NCBI RefSeq assembly: GCF_003732705.1 | Contig: NZ_MOBR01000008.1 | Span: 1 to 64,000 of the forward strand | DNA: 64,000 nt | Direction of reading: 5' to 3' | Origin: Pseudomonas frederiksbergensis | GTDB taxonomy: Bacteria; Pseudomonadota; Gammaproteobacteria; Pseudomonadales; Pseudomonadaceae | Position numbers and translations under genes: made by a program | The notes under the pieces: generated by a model | The model's database searches: none | The model's input: the letters and a program-made list of their open reading frames with translations, nothing else | What the model was told of the DNA's origin: nothing | Shown here: piece after piece, positions 10,154 through 18,918 of the stretch | Position numbering within the stretch: the stretch's first letter is position 1 | How the letters are laid out: every line of letters begins with the position of its first letter

Positions 10154-10184
10154 GACGGGGGCCAACAGGCTCCCCGTCTACTTT
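10154..10184 (+). terminator. Rho-independent terminator of rlmI
   Basis: Stem gacgggg (10154-10160) with ccccgtc (10172-10178), an inner gcc/ggc pairing in the loop, then tacttttaa. It insulates the next operon from rlmI read-through. Confidence 0.7.
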
Positions 10185-10376
10185 TAACCGGCGATTTCTC
10201 GCCTTATAGTTCTGTTGTATCCCCCCCTGAATCCTTCCGTTTCTTACACTTGCCGTCCTACTGACGTGCAGGAAGTTTCCCTGCATCTTTTGATCTAAAG
10301 AACACGGACTACAAGTTAGCCTGGACGTGAAGATCGCTCCCACAAAATTACTGGAACATTCCTACCGAATTCCCCC

Positions 10377-10404
10377 TTGATAAGAACTCATTACAAACTA
10401 TGAT
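10377..10404 (+). promoter_or_regulatory. Sigma70-type promoter of the peptide cassette
   Basis: -35 ttgata (10377-10382) and -10 tatgat (10399-10404) separated by 16 bases, each one mismatch from consensus. Transcription would start near 10411, giving a leader of about 46 bases before the peptide ATG. Confidence 0.65.
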
Positions 10405-10442
10405 TGAGTTGTCACCAAGAAGTGGCACTCACTATCACTTAC

Positions 10443-10448
10443 AAGGAG
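10443..10448 (+). promoter_or_regulatory. Strong ribosome binding site of the peptide gene
   Basis: aaggag, 8 bases before the ATG at 10457. It is far stronger than the site before the following dehydrogenase gene and supports real translation of the 23-codon frame. Confidence 0.8.
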
Positions 10449-10456
10449 TTCAAAAC

Positions 10457-10528
10457 ATGAAAGCAGTTACTCTGGAAACCAACAAAATCGCTAACCTGGC
10501 TTTTCTGGTCGCACCAAAAGCCCGTTAA
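10457..10528 (+). CDS. 23-residue candidate precursor peptide
   Basis: A complete short frame beginning MKAVTLETNK and ending LVAPKAR, with a strong promoter, an ideal ribosome binding site and an attenuator-like hairpin directly after the stop. This is the layout of genes for ribosomally made peptide precursors such as PqqA, where a hairpin lets the precursor be made in excess over its modifying enzymes. The length equals that of PqqA, but the PqqA Glu-x3-Tyr motif is absent: it has Glu7 and no Tyr, Ser or Cys. Reactive candidates are Thr5, Glu7, Thr8, Asn9, Lys10, Asn13, Phe16, Pro20, Lys21 and Arg23. Two redox enzymes and an exporter follow. The alternative reading is a regulatory leader peptide controlling the operon. 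I do not recognise the family. Confidence 0.72.
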   Translation: MKAVTLETNKIANLAFLVAPKAR

Positions 10529-10537
10529 GTAATTGAG

Positions 10538-10570
10538 ACGCTGGGGAGTGCCGGCTTACCCAGCGTTTTC
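10538..10570 (+). terminator. Attenuator-type hairpin between peptide and enzymes
   Basis: Stem acgctggg (10538-10545) pairs perfectly with cccagcgt (10559-10566), loop 13 bases containing gccggc, followed by a run of four T. A leaky terminator here would give a high peptide to enzyme ratio. Confidence 0.72.
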
Positions 10571-10600
10571 TATGGCACAGCCCAGAGTGAAGCGCCCGTC

Positions 10601-11677
10601 ATGCATATAAACCCTCATCTATTCATACTGCCCCGTACGCCTGGCCAAATCGTCTGGGATTACAGAAACCATAAGCAGTTCGAACTTAATCTCGAGTATT
10701 CAACCCGACTTGCACAACTTATCGACGACCCTGACGCGTTCGATACTCACAACATAATAGACACTCAATTCCTGAACACAGGAATACTGACAACTTCAGC
10801 ACAAGACACTAACGAATGGGGCTGGGATGAACTATCAAAGATATTTCACATCGGCACCAAGAACATACCTTGCGAATATACCCCACAGAATATCCATGAA
10901 TGGTCGAGACATTATCTGGACCATTGCAACGACGTATTAACCTCCAGCGCACCCGACTGCGCTCTCGCGCTCCGTCCAACCAGCCAGCTGATCAACCTGC
11001 CCGCGCCGTCCGGGTTGCCCGCCGACAGCCTGGCCAATGCCCTGGCGCTGCGTAAGACCTGCCGATCCTTCACCGGCAAGGCGCTACCCCTTGGCGACGT
11101 CAGCACGTTGCTTTATTGGTCCCTCGGCTACCTGAAAGAGCGCGAAGGCGATATCGACGAGACGATAGCTGAAGGCCTGACCGCCCGCCGCAGCAGCCCT
11201 TCGGGTGGAGGCTTGAATGCCTGCGAAGGGTTTCTGCACGTGCAAAGCGTCGATGGCCTGGAGCCCGGGCTCTACGCCTACCACCCGGCCGATCACGCAT
11301 TGAGCTTCGTCAGCGCACTGCCCGGCTCTCCTCTGGGTCAGCTGCTGTGCGGGCAACACTTCATCAATAACCTGCCCGTTGGCTTGTTCATCACGGCGCG
11401 CTTCGACAAGTTGTGGTGGAAATACCAACACTCCCGGGCTTATCGAATGGCCTATGTCGAGGCAGGTCATATTTCCCAGACCTTCCAACTGGTGGCCACC
11501 ACACTGGGCCTGAATACCTGGCTGACGGGCGCGCTGACGGACGATCAGGTCGAAACGCTGCTGGGGCTTGAGGACAGCGCGGAACAACCGCTGTTTTTTG
11601 TCGGTTGCGGCGAAAGTGACGGGCAAGTGATGTGCAAGGAATTGAAAGCGCTGCTGAACGAGGACCGGCAACAATGA
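10601..11677 (+). CDS. SagB/ThcOx-type FMN dehydrogenase
   Basis: 358 residues. The C-terminal nitroreductase-fold FMN domain (about 140-350) shows the SagB-family marks RKTCRSF (151-157), RRSSPSGGG (196-204), the Lys274-Tyr275 pair and YVEAGHISQ (285-293). In azoline oxidases such as McbC a Lys-Tyr pair at the equivalent place is catalytic, as I recall. The N-terminal 110 residues (VWDYRNHKQFEL region) resemble the winged-helix part that precedes the catalytic domain in this family and may bind the peptide; that is inference. No YcaO or E1-like cyclodehydratase is nearby. The first 320 bases are about 44% G+C by hand count and the next 180 about 67%, so the gene is a mosaic. Its stop overlaps the next start (ATGA). 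The RBS is weak (gagtga). Confidence 0.85.
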   Translation: MHINPHLFILPRTPGQIVWDYRNHKQFELNLEYSTRLAQLIDDPDAFDTHNIIDTQFLNTGILTTSAQDTNEWGWDELSKIFHIGTKNIPCEYTPQNIHEWSRHYLDHCNDVLTSSAPDCALALRPTSQLINLPAPSGLPADSLANALALRKTCRSFTGKALPLGDVSTLLYWSLGYLKEREGDIDETIAEGLTARRSSPSGGGLNACEGFLHVQSVDGLEPGLYAYHPADHALSFVSALPGSPLGQLLCGQHFINNLPVGLFITARFDKLWWKYQHSRAYRMAYVEAGHISQTFQLVATTLGLNTWLTGALTDDQVETLLGLEDSAEQPLFFVGCGESDGQVMCKELKALLNEDRQQ

Positions 11678-12639
11678 CCAGTACCTCTTCCCTCCCGGAC
11701 TTCTGGGCCCAGCGTTTCACCTTGGGCGACTGGAATACCCGAGCCTCGGTGAGAGCCAGCACGCACACCTACCTGTTACCGCCAGACCTGGAACAACAAC
11801 TGGAAACGCGACACTGGTTTCCGCCAGCCTTTCTGCCTTACCTGAGTCACCCGAGCATCAAGGCAGCAGGCCAATCGGTCATCCATCGTTTATCGGCCAA
11901 TCACCTGGTGTATTTCCTCGACTACACCACCCTGCTGGAACACCGCATCGTCAACCGTTCAGTGGAAACCATCGTCCATGGCGAACTGGACATCAGCATT
12001 CCGCTGCGGATGAAAACCGCCGCCTTGCAGCTCTACACCGACGAAGGTTTTCACGCGCTGTTCTCCAGCAGCCTCGCCGAGCAGATTGCCGAGCATTACG
12101 GCATCACCCGGCGACCCGCGATGCCACGGCGGATAACCCGGCTGAATGCGCTGCTCAACCAAGCCCCGGAACGGCACAAGGCGCTGGCCTGGTTTCTGGT
12201 GGGCTTCGTCTCGGAAACGATCATCGCCAGCGAGCTGCTCGACGTTTGCCGCGACACCCTGGTGTCCAGCGTCCAGGAAATGCTCCGGGACCACCTTTCG
12301 GATGAGGCTCGCCACAGTCGTTATTTTTCAGAAGTGTTCCATTACCTGTGGCTGACCCTGACCAGCAGTCAACGCACGTTCGCCGCCAAATACCTGGTGG
12401 AGATCATTCTGTTGTTCTTTGAAATCGATGATCGGTGGCTAAAGGACAGCCTGCACGACGCGGGTCTGAACAGCGCCGGTGTCGCCGACATTCTCGCCGG
12501 GCTGGCGGGTTCGCCAGCCGTGGTTCAGCGTGCGCGCTCGGGCGCAGGTGCTACGCTCCAGGCCCTGCGCAACGCCGGGTTCTTTGACTTGCGCAGCAAC
12601 CAGCAACTTTTCGCTCAGGCAGGACTTGTGGATGAATGA
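11674..12639 (+). CDS. AurF-type diiron oxygenase
   Basis: 321 residues with a ferritin-like four-helix diiron site. All seven iron ligands known for the N-oxygenase AurF have counterparts at nearly the same spacing: Glu89, Glu124 and His127 (DEGFH), Glu181, and His207, Glu211 and His214 (HLSDEARH). AurF and CmlI oxidise arylamines to nitro groups; other relatives hydroxylate, desaturate or cleave. The precursor peptide contains no arylamine, so the reaction here is open: hydroxylation of a side chain or oxidation of Lys21/Arg23 are possibilities. The ATG at 11674 overlaps the dehydrogenase stop by four bases, which implies translational coupling. The protein is probably cytoplasmic. I know of no described pathway pairing this family with a lone SagB enzyme and a 23-mer. 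Confidence 0.85.
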   Translation: MTSTSSLPDFWAQRFTLGDWNTRASVRASTHTYLLPPDLEQQLETRHWFPPAFLPYLSHPSIKAAGQSVIHRLSANHLVYFLDYTTLLEHRIVNRSVETIVHGELDISIPLRMKTAALQLYTDEGFHALFSSSLAEQIAEHYGITRRPAMPRRITRLNALLNQAPERHKALAWFLVGFVSETIIASELLDVCRDTLVSSVQEMLRDHLSDEARHSRYFSEVFHYLWLTLTSSQRTFAAKYLVEIILLFFEIDDRWLKDSLHDAGLNSAGVADILAGLAGSPAVVQRARSGAGATLQALRNAGFFDLRSNQQLFAQAGLVDE

Positions 12640-13852
12640 AACAGAATCGGCGGTCAACCTGAAAAAACGCCGCGGCGCCATCGCCCTGCTGATGACCATG
12701 GTATTGCTTGGGGTCTTTCCGCTGGATGTCCTGCTTCCGTCATTCCCGGCGCTGTCGGAACACTTTCGGACCACTCCCGCCAACATTGCGCTGTCGATCA
12801 GCCTGTTCGCCGTCGGCATCGCTCTGTCCCAATTGCTGATCGGACCGCTCTCGGACGTGATCGGCCGCAAGCGATTGCTGCTGGCCGGCATGGCGGTGTC
12901 GATGATGGGAGCGACCGGGTGCGTGCTGTCCACAGACTACTCATTCTTCCTGTTCTTCCGTGTGGTCCAGGCGGTTGGCTGCGGCTGTTTCGTGCTTTCA
13001 CAGGCGTTGGTGCAGGATCTGTTCAGAGGTGAAGAACGTGATCGCTTGCGGATTCTCATGGTGACCGCAACCGGGGTTTTCATTTCGGTCTCGCCACTGG
13101 CCGGCACCTTCCTGCAAACCACAATGGGTTGGCAGGGCAGCTTTATGCTGTTTATCGCACTGGCTGCGCTGGTATTCGTCAAAACCTGTTTTTTTCTGGA
13201 GCGCAGCCACCCTGGAGCGACAGGCGGCCGACCGAAAATAATCCAATCCTATCGACGGGTGTTCAGCGACTTCGAGTTTCTGGGTTATTGGCTGATATCG
13301 GCGTTTGCCTTCGCTTGCCATTTTTCGTTCATCGTCATCTCACCATTGATCTTCATGGAGCAGCTTCACCTCGCACCCTATGACTTCTCGCTCACCTTAC
13401 TGGTCTACGGCGTGGCTTATCTGGTCGGGGGTATCGTGGCAACCTGGCTGACCCATCGAATCAGTACCAGCCACCAGATCATTATCGGGCTGAGCCTGAT
13501 TCTCCTCTCGGGGCTGAGCATGCTCTACCTGTCACTGCACTTTCCGTTGTCTGCAGTCACCGTCCTTACGCCCATGCTCATTTGTACCGCCGGCACCACT
13601 ATCGCGCGGCCGGCTGCCACGTCCAGAGCCATGAGCCTGTTTGCGGACAGTGCCGGGACTTCCGCCTCGGCGGGTAGCACGCTGATCTTTATTTGCGGTG
13701 GTTTGATCAGTGCCTTGATCAGCCTGAGCCCGGCCAATTTGCAAGCCACGCTGGGCTACAGCTTCATTCTGCTTAGCAGCCTGGCGTTGCTGATTAACGG
13801 TCGCATCAACGCCCGCGCGAGCAACATCAGACCCAGCCCGAATTGCGAGTAA
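12632..13852 (+). CDS. MFS drug/product exporter, Bcr/CflA type
   Basis: 406 residues with 12 predicted membrane segments. Motif A of the major facilitator superfamily is visible as LSDVIGRKRLLLAG (about residues 71-84), after a first helix containing the Bcr/CflA-like LDVLLPSFPAL. Members export small drugs and peptides by proton antiport. Its start overlaps the end of the diiron oxygenase gene by eight bases (12632-12639), so it belongs to the same operon and probably exports the finished compound or gives self-resistance. A longer in-frame start at 12479 lies inside the upstream gene and is unlikely. The operon ends here; no obvious terminator hairpin was found after it. Confidence 0.88.
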   Translation: MNETESAVNLKKRRGAIALLMTMVLLGVFPLDVLLPSFPALSEHFRTTPANIALSISLFAVGIALSQLLIGPLSDVIGRKRLLLAGMAVSMMGATGCVLSTDYSFFLFFRVVQAVGCGCFVLSQALVQDLFRGEERDRLRILMVTATGVFISVSPLAGTFLQTTMGWQGSFMLFIALAALVFVKTCFFLERSHPGATGGRPKIIQSYRRVFSDFEFLGYWLISAFAFACHFSFIVISPLIFMEQLHLAPYDFSLTLLVYGVAYLVGGIVATWLTHRISTSHQIIIGLSLILLSGLSMLYLSLHFPLSAVTVLTPMLICTAGTTIARPAATSRAMSLFADSAGTSASAGSTLIFICGGLISALISLSPANLQATLGYSFILLSSLALLINGRINARASNIRPSPNCE

Positions 13853-14109
13853 TGGCTACCGGCGGTCATCCCACACGCTACGTCAGCGCTGGATCAACAC
13901 TTTCCGCCATTCCCTCCTGACGCCAGCGGTGTAGAATCGCGAGATTCATCGCCATTCATCCCCCGGCGGGTTTATGAGCTCAGGCTGAGGCAAGCGGCGA
14001 TCCCGCAAAGTCATCGGCAACTTCCGGACACACGGCCATTTCTGAGTGTTCCAGACGTCAATAGAAGCTCACTCCCCTTTGATACCTGATTAGCCGCCCG
14101 GAGTGCTCC

Positions 14110-15951
14110 ATGCCTGATTACCGCTCGAAAACATCCACCCACGGCCGCAACATGGCCGGTGCCCGCGCACTGTGGCGCGCCACGGGGATGAAAGATGACG
14201 ACTTCAAGAAGCCGATCATCGCCATTGCCAACTCCTTCACTCAGTTCGTACCGGGCCACGTCCACCTCAAGGACCTGGGCCAACTGGTTGCCCGTGAGAT
14301 CGAGCGGGCCGGTGGTGTCGCGAAAGAATTCAACACCATCGCCGTGGATGACGGCATCGCCATGGGCCACGACGGCATGCTGTATTCGCTGCCGAGCCGC
14401 GAGATCATCGCCGACTCCGTCGAATACATGGTCAATGCCCACTGCGCCGACGCCATCGTCTGCATCTCCAACTGCGACAAGATCACCCCCGGCATGCTGA
14501 TGGCTGCTTTGCGCCTGAACATCCCGGTGATCTTCGTTTCCGGTGGCCCGATGGAAGCCGGCAAAACCAAACTGGCCAGCCACGGCCTCGATCTGGTCGA
14601 TGCCATGGTGATCGCCGCCGACTCCAGCGCTTCTGACGAGAAAGTCGCTGAGTACGAACGCAGCGCCTGCCCGACCTGCGGTTCTTGCTCCGGCATGTTC
14701 ACCGCCAACTCGATGAACTGCCTGGTTGAAGCCCTTGGCCTGGCCTTGCCGGGCAATGGTTCAACCCTGGCCACCCATAGCGACCGCGAGCAATTGTTCC
14801 TGCAAGCCGGCCGCACCATCGTCGATCTGTGCAAGCGCTACTACGGCGACAACGATGAGTCGGTGTTGCCGCGCAATATCGCCAACTTCAAGGCGTTCGA
14901 AAACGCCATGACCCTGGACATCGCCATGGGCGGTTCCACCAACACCATCCTGCACTTGCTGGCCGCGGCCCAGGAAGCCGAGATCGACTTCGACCTGAAG
15001 GACATCGACCGCCTCTCCCGCCACGTGCCGCAACTGTGCAAAGTCGCGCCGAACATCCAGAAGTACCACATGGAAGATGTGCACCGCGCCGGCGGTATCT
15101 TCAGCATCCTCGGTTCCCTGGCCCGTGGTGGCCTGCTGCACACCGAGCTGCCGACCGTACACAGCAAGAGCATGGCCGAAGGCATTGCCAAGTGGGACAT
15201 CACCCAGACCACCGACGAAGCCGTGCATCACTTCTTCAAGGCCGGTCCTGCGGGCATCCCGACGCAAACCGCGTTCAGCCAGTCGACCCGTTGGGAAACC
15301 CTGGATGACGACCGTGAAAACGGCTGCATCCGCAGCGTCGAACACGCTTACTCGCAAGAAGGTGGCCTGGCCGTTCTGTACGGCAACATCGCCCTCGACG
15401 GCTGCGTGGTAAAAACCGCCGGCGTCGACGAGTCGATCCACGTGTTCGAAGGCAACGCGAAGATCTTCGAAAGTCAGGACAGCGCCGTGCGCGGCATCCT
15501 CGCAGACGAAGTGAAGGCCGGCGACATCGTGATCATCCGTTACGAAGGCCCGAAAGGCGGCCCGGGCATGCAGGAAATGCTGTACCCGACGTCGTACCTG
15601 AAATCCAAGGGTCTGGGCAAAGCCTGCGCCCTGCTCACCGACGGTCGTTTCTCCGGCGGCACCTCGGGCCTGTCCATCGGTCACGCTTCGCCTGAAGCCG
15701 CTGCCGGTGGCGCGATTGGCCTGGTGCAGGATGGCGACAAAGTACTGATCGACATTCCGAACCGCTCGATCAACCTGTTGGTCAGCGACGAAGAACTGGC
15801 GGCACGCCGGGTCGAACAGGATCAGAAAGGCTGGAAGCCAGTCGAAAAGCGCCCACGTAAAGTAACCACCGCGCTGAAAGCCTATGCCCTGCTGGCCACC
15901 AGTGCCGACAAGGGTGCTGTGCGTAACAAGGCGATGCTTGACGGGCTGTAA
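14110..15951 (+). CDS. ilvD: Dihydroxy-acid dehydratase
   Basis: A 613-residue iron-sulfur dehydratase of branched-chain amino acid synthesis, converting 2,3-dihydroxy-isovalerate and 2,3-dihydroxy-3-methylvalerate to the 2-oxo acids. IlvD/Edd motifs are visible: CDKITPGM (about residues 122-129), [17 protein letters not shown] (about 188-204) and GGRFSG-like [11 protein letters not shown]. The cysteines in the first two belong to the cluster site. The 257-base gap upstream contains no gene. It partners ilvA at 40490 in isoleucine synthesis. Confidence 0.97.
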   Translation: MPDYRSKTSTHGRNMAGARALWRATGMKDDDFKKPIIAIANSFTQFVPGHVHLKDLGQLVAREIERAGGVAKEFNTIAVDDGIAMGHDGMLYSLPSREIIADSVEYMVNAHCADAIVCISNCDKITPGMLMAALRLNIPVIFVSGGPMEAGKTKLASHGLDLVDAMVIAADSSASDEKVAEYERSACPTCGSCSGMFTANSMNCLVEALGLALPGNGSTLATHSDREQLFLQAGRTIVDLCKRYYGDNDESVLPRNIANFKAFENAMTLDIAMGGSTNTILHLLAAAQEAEIDFDLKDIDRLSRHVPQLCKVAPNIQKYHMEDVHRAGGIFSILGSLARGGLLHTELPTVHSKSMAEGIAKWDITQTTDEAVHHFFKAGPAGIPTQTAFSQSTRWETLDDDRENGCIRSVEHAYSQEGGLAVLYGNIALDGCVVKTAGVDESIHVFEGNAKIFESQDSAVRGILADEVKAGDIVIIRYEGPKGGPGMQEMLYPTSYLKSKGLGKACALLTDGRFSGGTSGLSIGHASPEAAAGGAIGLVQDGDKVLIDIPNRSINLLVSDEELAARRVEQDQKGWKPVEKRPRKVTTALKAYALLATSADKGAVRNKAMLDGL

Positions 15952-15971
15952 GCCTTAATCACCGCCATAAA

Positions 15972-15994
15972 AAATGCCCCGCCAAGTGCGGGGC
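15972..15994 (-). terminator. Minus-strand hairpin terminator behind pchP
   Basis: Stem gccccgc (15976-15982) with gcggggc (15988-15994), loop caagt. Read on the minus strand it is followed by a run of T (the aaaaaa at 15969-15974), so it would stop pchP transcripts that have crossed the REP doublet. Confidence 0.6.
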
Positions 15995-15995
15995 T

Positions 15996-16097
15996 GATCG
16001 TTCCCACGCTCCCGCGTGGGAATGCCTCAAGGGACGCTCTGCGTCCAGTGACGCGGAGCGTCACGGGCTGCATTCCCACGCAGAGCGTGGGAACGAT
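15996..16097. repeat. REP doublet B1 (gttcccacgc type)
   Basis: gatcgttcccacgctcccgcg at one end and its inverted counterpart (gagcgtgggaacgat) at the other, with an inner gacgctctgcgtc / gacgcggagcgtc hairpin. It lies between convergent ilvD and pchP. Confidence 0.85.
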
Positions 16098-16108
16098 TAT
16101 CGCAGTGC

Positions 16109-17170
16109 TTATTGAATCTCTTCAGGCTTGACGATCACCCAGTTCTTGTCCGCCGTCACCGGCAAGCCTTCTTTGGCCTGGGCCGCTGCGTGCTTGGCCA
16201 TCATGCCGTTAATCTGGGTCATGTATTTGTCTTTGCGGTTGACCCACAAGTGGATGCCACCCTTGGCCACGTCAACACTGTGGAACAGCATGTAGCCGTC
16301 GCTGCTCGGGGTATCGCCGCCCACCAGCACCGGTTTTTTCCACTCATCAATGTAGGTCAGGATCGCTGCTTGCTTGCCGGCCATCCAAGTGGCGGGCGTC
16401 CACAGGTACGGGGTCAATTCAAGGTCGAGGTTGGCCTTCTCGTCATACTTGCCAGCGGTGATCTGCTTGCGTGCCGTGGTCAACTCGCCAGTCTTGCGGT
16501 CCTTGAGCAGTGTGGTCACGCCGATTACGTTCTGCGGTTTGACGTTGTAGCCGTACTTCGGATCGGCCGCGACCATGCGCACCAATTCTTCGGAGGCGGC
16601 GGTCATCACGTAGACCTCGATGCCGTTCTCCATCAGCTTGTTGTACAGCTCGGCCTGGCCGGTGAAGACTTTCGGCGGCTGGACGTCGATGGTCTTGACC
16701 ACATCGCCGTCGTAATAAGTGCTCGGCACCGGTTTGCCGGACGCCATCAGCTCGTCGACATAGCCCTTGAGCTCTTTAAGCGTGAAGCCGGAGAACACCT
16801 GGGCGACCCATGGATAGCACACCATGTCGTCGATTTCGCAGAGGCGATAGTAGTAGCTGAACAGGCTTTCCTTGTGGTCGGCGGTGTCCTTGAACGGGAT
16901 CAGTTTCAGGGAGGGGTCGAGGGTCTCGCGGGTGATCAGGCCTTTGTTTTCCATGAACGGCAGCAACGACTCTTCGAGGTCGTAGCGGTAACTGGTGTTG
17001 TCCATGTCGAACACCGCGAAGTTACCCTTATTGGCGTTGGCCGCGATCATCGCGTCCAGCGCCTTGGCCTGATCGGCAGGCCAGTGCTTCAAATCCGTGG
17101 CAAATACCTGGCCGGCGAGGCCGAGGCAGAGCGCAGCAACCAGCATTTTCGGTGCGAATTTCATCTGCAT
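16109..17170 (-). CDS. pchP: Periplasmic phosphorylcholine phosphatase
   Basis: 353 residues with an N-terminal signal peptide (VAALCLGLAGQVFA, probable cleavage after Ala24) and the HAD-superfamily motif I DMDNT at residues 55-59. Cleavage there would place the nucleophilic aspartate at mature position 31, the number I recall for P. aeruginosa PchP (31-DMDNT-35). The enzyme releases choline and phosphate from phosphorylcholine, supplying choline as carbon and nitrogen source and osmoprotectant. Choline catabolic genes are not in this window. RBS region is cttccttgtag on the complementary strand and weak. The assignment rests on motif and length; another HAD phosphatase substrate remains possible. 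Confidence 0.8.
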   Translation of the reverse strand: MQMKFAPKMLVAALCLGLAGQVFATDLKHWPADQAKALDAMIAANANKGNFAVFDMDNTSYRYDLEESLLPFMENKGLITRETLDPSLKLIPFKDTADHKESLFSYYYRLCEIDDMVCYPWVAQVFSGFTLKELKGYVDELMASGKPVPSTYYDGDVVKTIDVQPPKVFTGQAELYNKLMENGIEVYVMTAASEELVRMVAADPKYGYNVKPQNVIGVTTLLKDRKTGELTTARKQITAGKYDEKANLDLELTPYLWTPATWMAGKQAAILTYIDEWKKPVLVGGDTPSSDGYMLFHSVDVAKGGIHLWVNRKDKYMTQINGMMAKHAAAQAKEGLPVTADKNWVIVKPEEIQ

Positions 17171-17415
17171 GCTTCCTTGTAGAGAGACCCAGATTCAAAG
17201 ACATCGACGCTAACAAAAAACTATGACAGTTCCCGCCTGCCCGCGACCGCTTGCGTCCTGATTCCGTCAGGCGCATTCCCCACAGCGGCACCCGCTTATT
17301 CCAAAAACGACAGTCCACCTCAGTTTTTGGTATTAATTCATTAGATATCAAGCTGTTAGGCTTGCCGGTTCGCAGTCACACACGAAGGTGGCTGGCACAA
17401 GTCTATGGAGTCTTT

Positions 17416-18807
17416 ATGAATCTGCCGCTGATTATCAATCTGCTGGTGTTCCTCGCCCTGCTCTTTGGCCTGGCGCAAACCCGTCACACCACTTGGAGTC
17501 TAGCCAAGAAGGTCCTGCTCGCATTGGTGCTGGGCGTGGGCTTCGGTGTGGCGTTGCATACTGTTTACGGCGCCGGCAACCCGGTGCTGAAAGCCTCGAT
17601 CGGCTGGTTTGATCTGGTCGGCAACGGTTACGTGCAGTTGCTGCAAATGATCGTGATCCCGCTGGTGTTTGCCTCGATCCTCAGCGCCGTGGCCCGTCTG
17701 CACAACGCTTCGTCCCTGGGCAAAATCAGTTTCCTGACCATCGGCACGCTGCTGTTCACTACCGCCATCGCGGCGCTGATCGGTATCGGCCTGACCAACC
17801 TGTTCGGCCTGACCGCCGAAGGCCTGGTCGCCGGCACCCAGGAAATGGCCCGTCTGCAAACCATTCAGACCGATTACGCGGGCAAGGTTGCTGATCTGAA
17901 TGTGCCGCAGTTGCTGCTGTCGTTCATCCCGCAGAACCCGTTCGCCGACCTGGCCCGGGCCAAGCCGACGTCGATCATCAGCGTGGTAATCTTCGCCGCA
18001 TTCCTCGGGGTCGCCGCGCTGCAACTGCTGAAGGATGACGTCGAAAAAGGTCAGAAAGTGATCAACGCCATCGACACCCTGCAAGCCTGGGTGATGCGTC
18101 TGGTGCGTCTGGTGATGAAGCTGACCCCGTATGGCGTATTGGCGCTGATGACCAAAGTGGTCGCCGGTTCCAACCTGCAAGACATCATCAAACTCGGCAG
18201 TTTTGTGGTGGTGTCCTACATCGGCCTCGGCCTGATGTTCGTGGTCCATGGCCTGCTGGTGTCGGCGGCCGGGATCAATCCGCTGCGGTTCTTCCGCAAG
18301 ATCTGGCCGGTGCTGACCTTTGCCTTCACCAGCCGCTCCAGCGCGGCGACGATTCCCCTGAGCATCGAAGCGCAGACCAGCCGTTTGGGCATTCCGCAGT
18401 CCATCGCCAGTTTCGCCGCATCGTTCGGCGCGACCATTGGCCAGAACGGCTGTGCCGGTTTGTACCCGGCGATGTTGGCAGTGATGGTCGCGCCAACCGT
18501 GGGCATCAATCCGCTCGATCCGTTGTGGATCGCGACGCTGGTGGCGATTGTGACGTTGAGTTCGGCCGGTGTCGCGGGCGTGGGCGGTGGCGCGACGTTT
18601 GCCGCGTTGATCGTGCTGCCGGCCATGGGATTGCCGGTGTCACTGGTGGCGTTGCTGATTTCCGTTGAGCCGCTGATCGATATGGGGCGTACGGCGTTGA
18701 ACGTCAGTGGGTCGATTACCGCCGGGGCGATTACCAGCCAGATCATGCAGCAGACCGATAAAGAACTGCTGGATGCGGAAGAGCATGGGGAGTTGGCGCA
18801 GGCTTAA
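17416..18807 (+). CDS. tcyP: L-cystine/dicarboxylate-type sodium symporter (TcyP family)
   Basis: 463 residues, multi-spanning membrane protein of the DAACS (sodium/dicarboxylate or cystine symporter) family. Core motifs include [15 protein letters not shown], the serine-rich loop [13 protein letters not shown] and the glycine-rich [18 protein letters not shown]. Overall sequence style ([14 protein letters not shown] start, TEGLVAG loop) matches YdjN/TcyP cystine transporters rather than DctA. The start at 17416 is supported by tggagtc upstream; the frame stays open from 17251 without membrane-protein character. The 245-base upstream gap shared with pchP should hold divergent promoters, including an A+T-rich stretch near 17325-17350; I could not assign a regulator site. 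Confidence 0.8.
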   Translation: MNLPLIINLLVFLALLFGLAQTRHTTWSLAKKVLLALVLGVGFGVALHTVYGAGNPVLKASIGWFDLVGNGYVQLLQMIVIPLVFASILSAVARLHNASSLGKISFLTIGTLLFTTAIAALIGIGLTNLFGLTAEGLVAGTQEMARLQTIQTDYAGKVADLNVPQLLLSFIPQNPFADLARAKPTSIISVVIFAAFLGVAALQLLKDDVEKGQKVINAIDTLQAWVMRLVRLVMKLTPYGVLALMTKVVAGSNLQDIIKLGSFVVVSYIGLGLMFVVHGLLVSAAGINPLRFFRKIWPVLTFAFTSRSSAATIPLSIEAQTSRLGIPQSIASFAASFGATIGQNGCAGLYPAMLAVMVAPTVGINPLDPLWIATLVAIVTLSSAGVAGVGGGATFAALIVLPAMGLPVSLVALLISVEPLIDMGRTALNVSGSITAGAITSQIMQQTDKELLDAEEHGELAQA

Positions 18808-18815
18808 CCCTGACC

Positions 18816-18918
18816 GATCGTTCCCACGCTCCCGCGTGGGAATGCCTCTAGGGACGCTCCGCGTCCAGTGACGCGGAGCGTCACGGGCTGCATTCCCACG
18901 CAGAGCGTGGGAACGATC
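18816..18918. repeat. REP doublet B2 (gttcccacgc type)
   Basis: Complete doublet between convergent tcyP and folA. Its right-most base forms part of the folA stop codon (TAG on the minus strand). Confidence 0.85.

Larger units (their letters stand above)
10142..10456. other. Gene-free 315 bases upstream of the peptide cassette
   Basis: Contains the rlmI terminator (10154-10178), a second small hairpin tgcagg/cctgca at 10267-10285 followed by tctttt, and a sigma70-like promoter at 10377-10404. Base composition falls well below that of the flanking genes (for example 22 G+C in 60 at 10381-10440). No protein-coding sequence seen. Confidence 0.7.

Noticed and set aside
10572..10610. A 12-codon frame between the hairpin and the SagB-type gene
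   Set aside because: No ribosome binding site, overlaps the dehydrogenase start out of frame and has no conserved-looking features.
17171..17415. Riboswitch upstream of the cystine symporter
   Set aside because: No conserved riboswitch core could be recognised; only an A+T-rich promoter-like stretch is seen.
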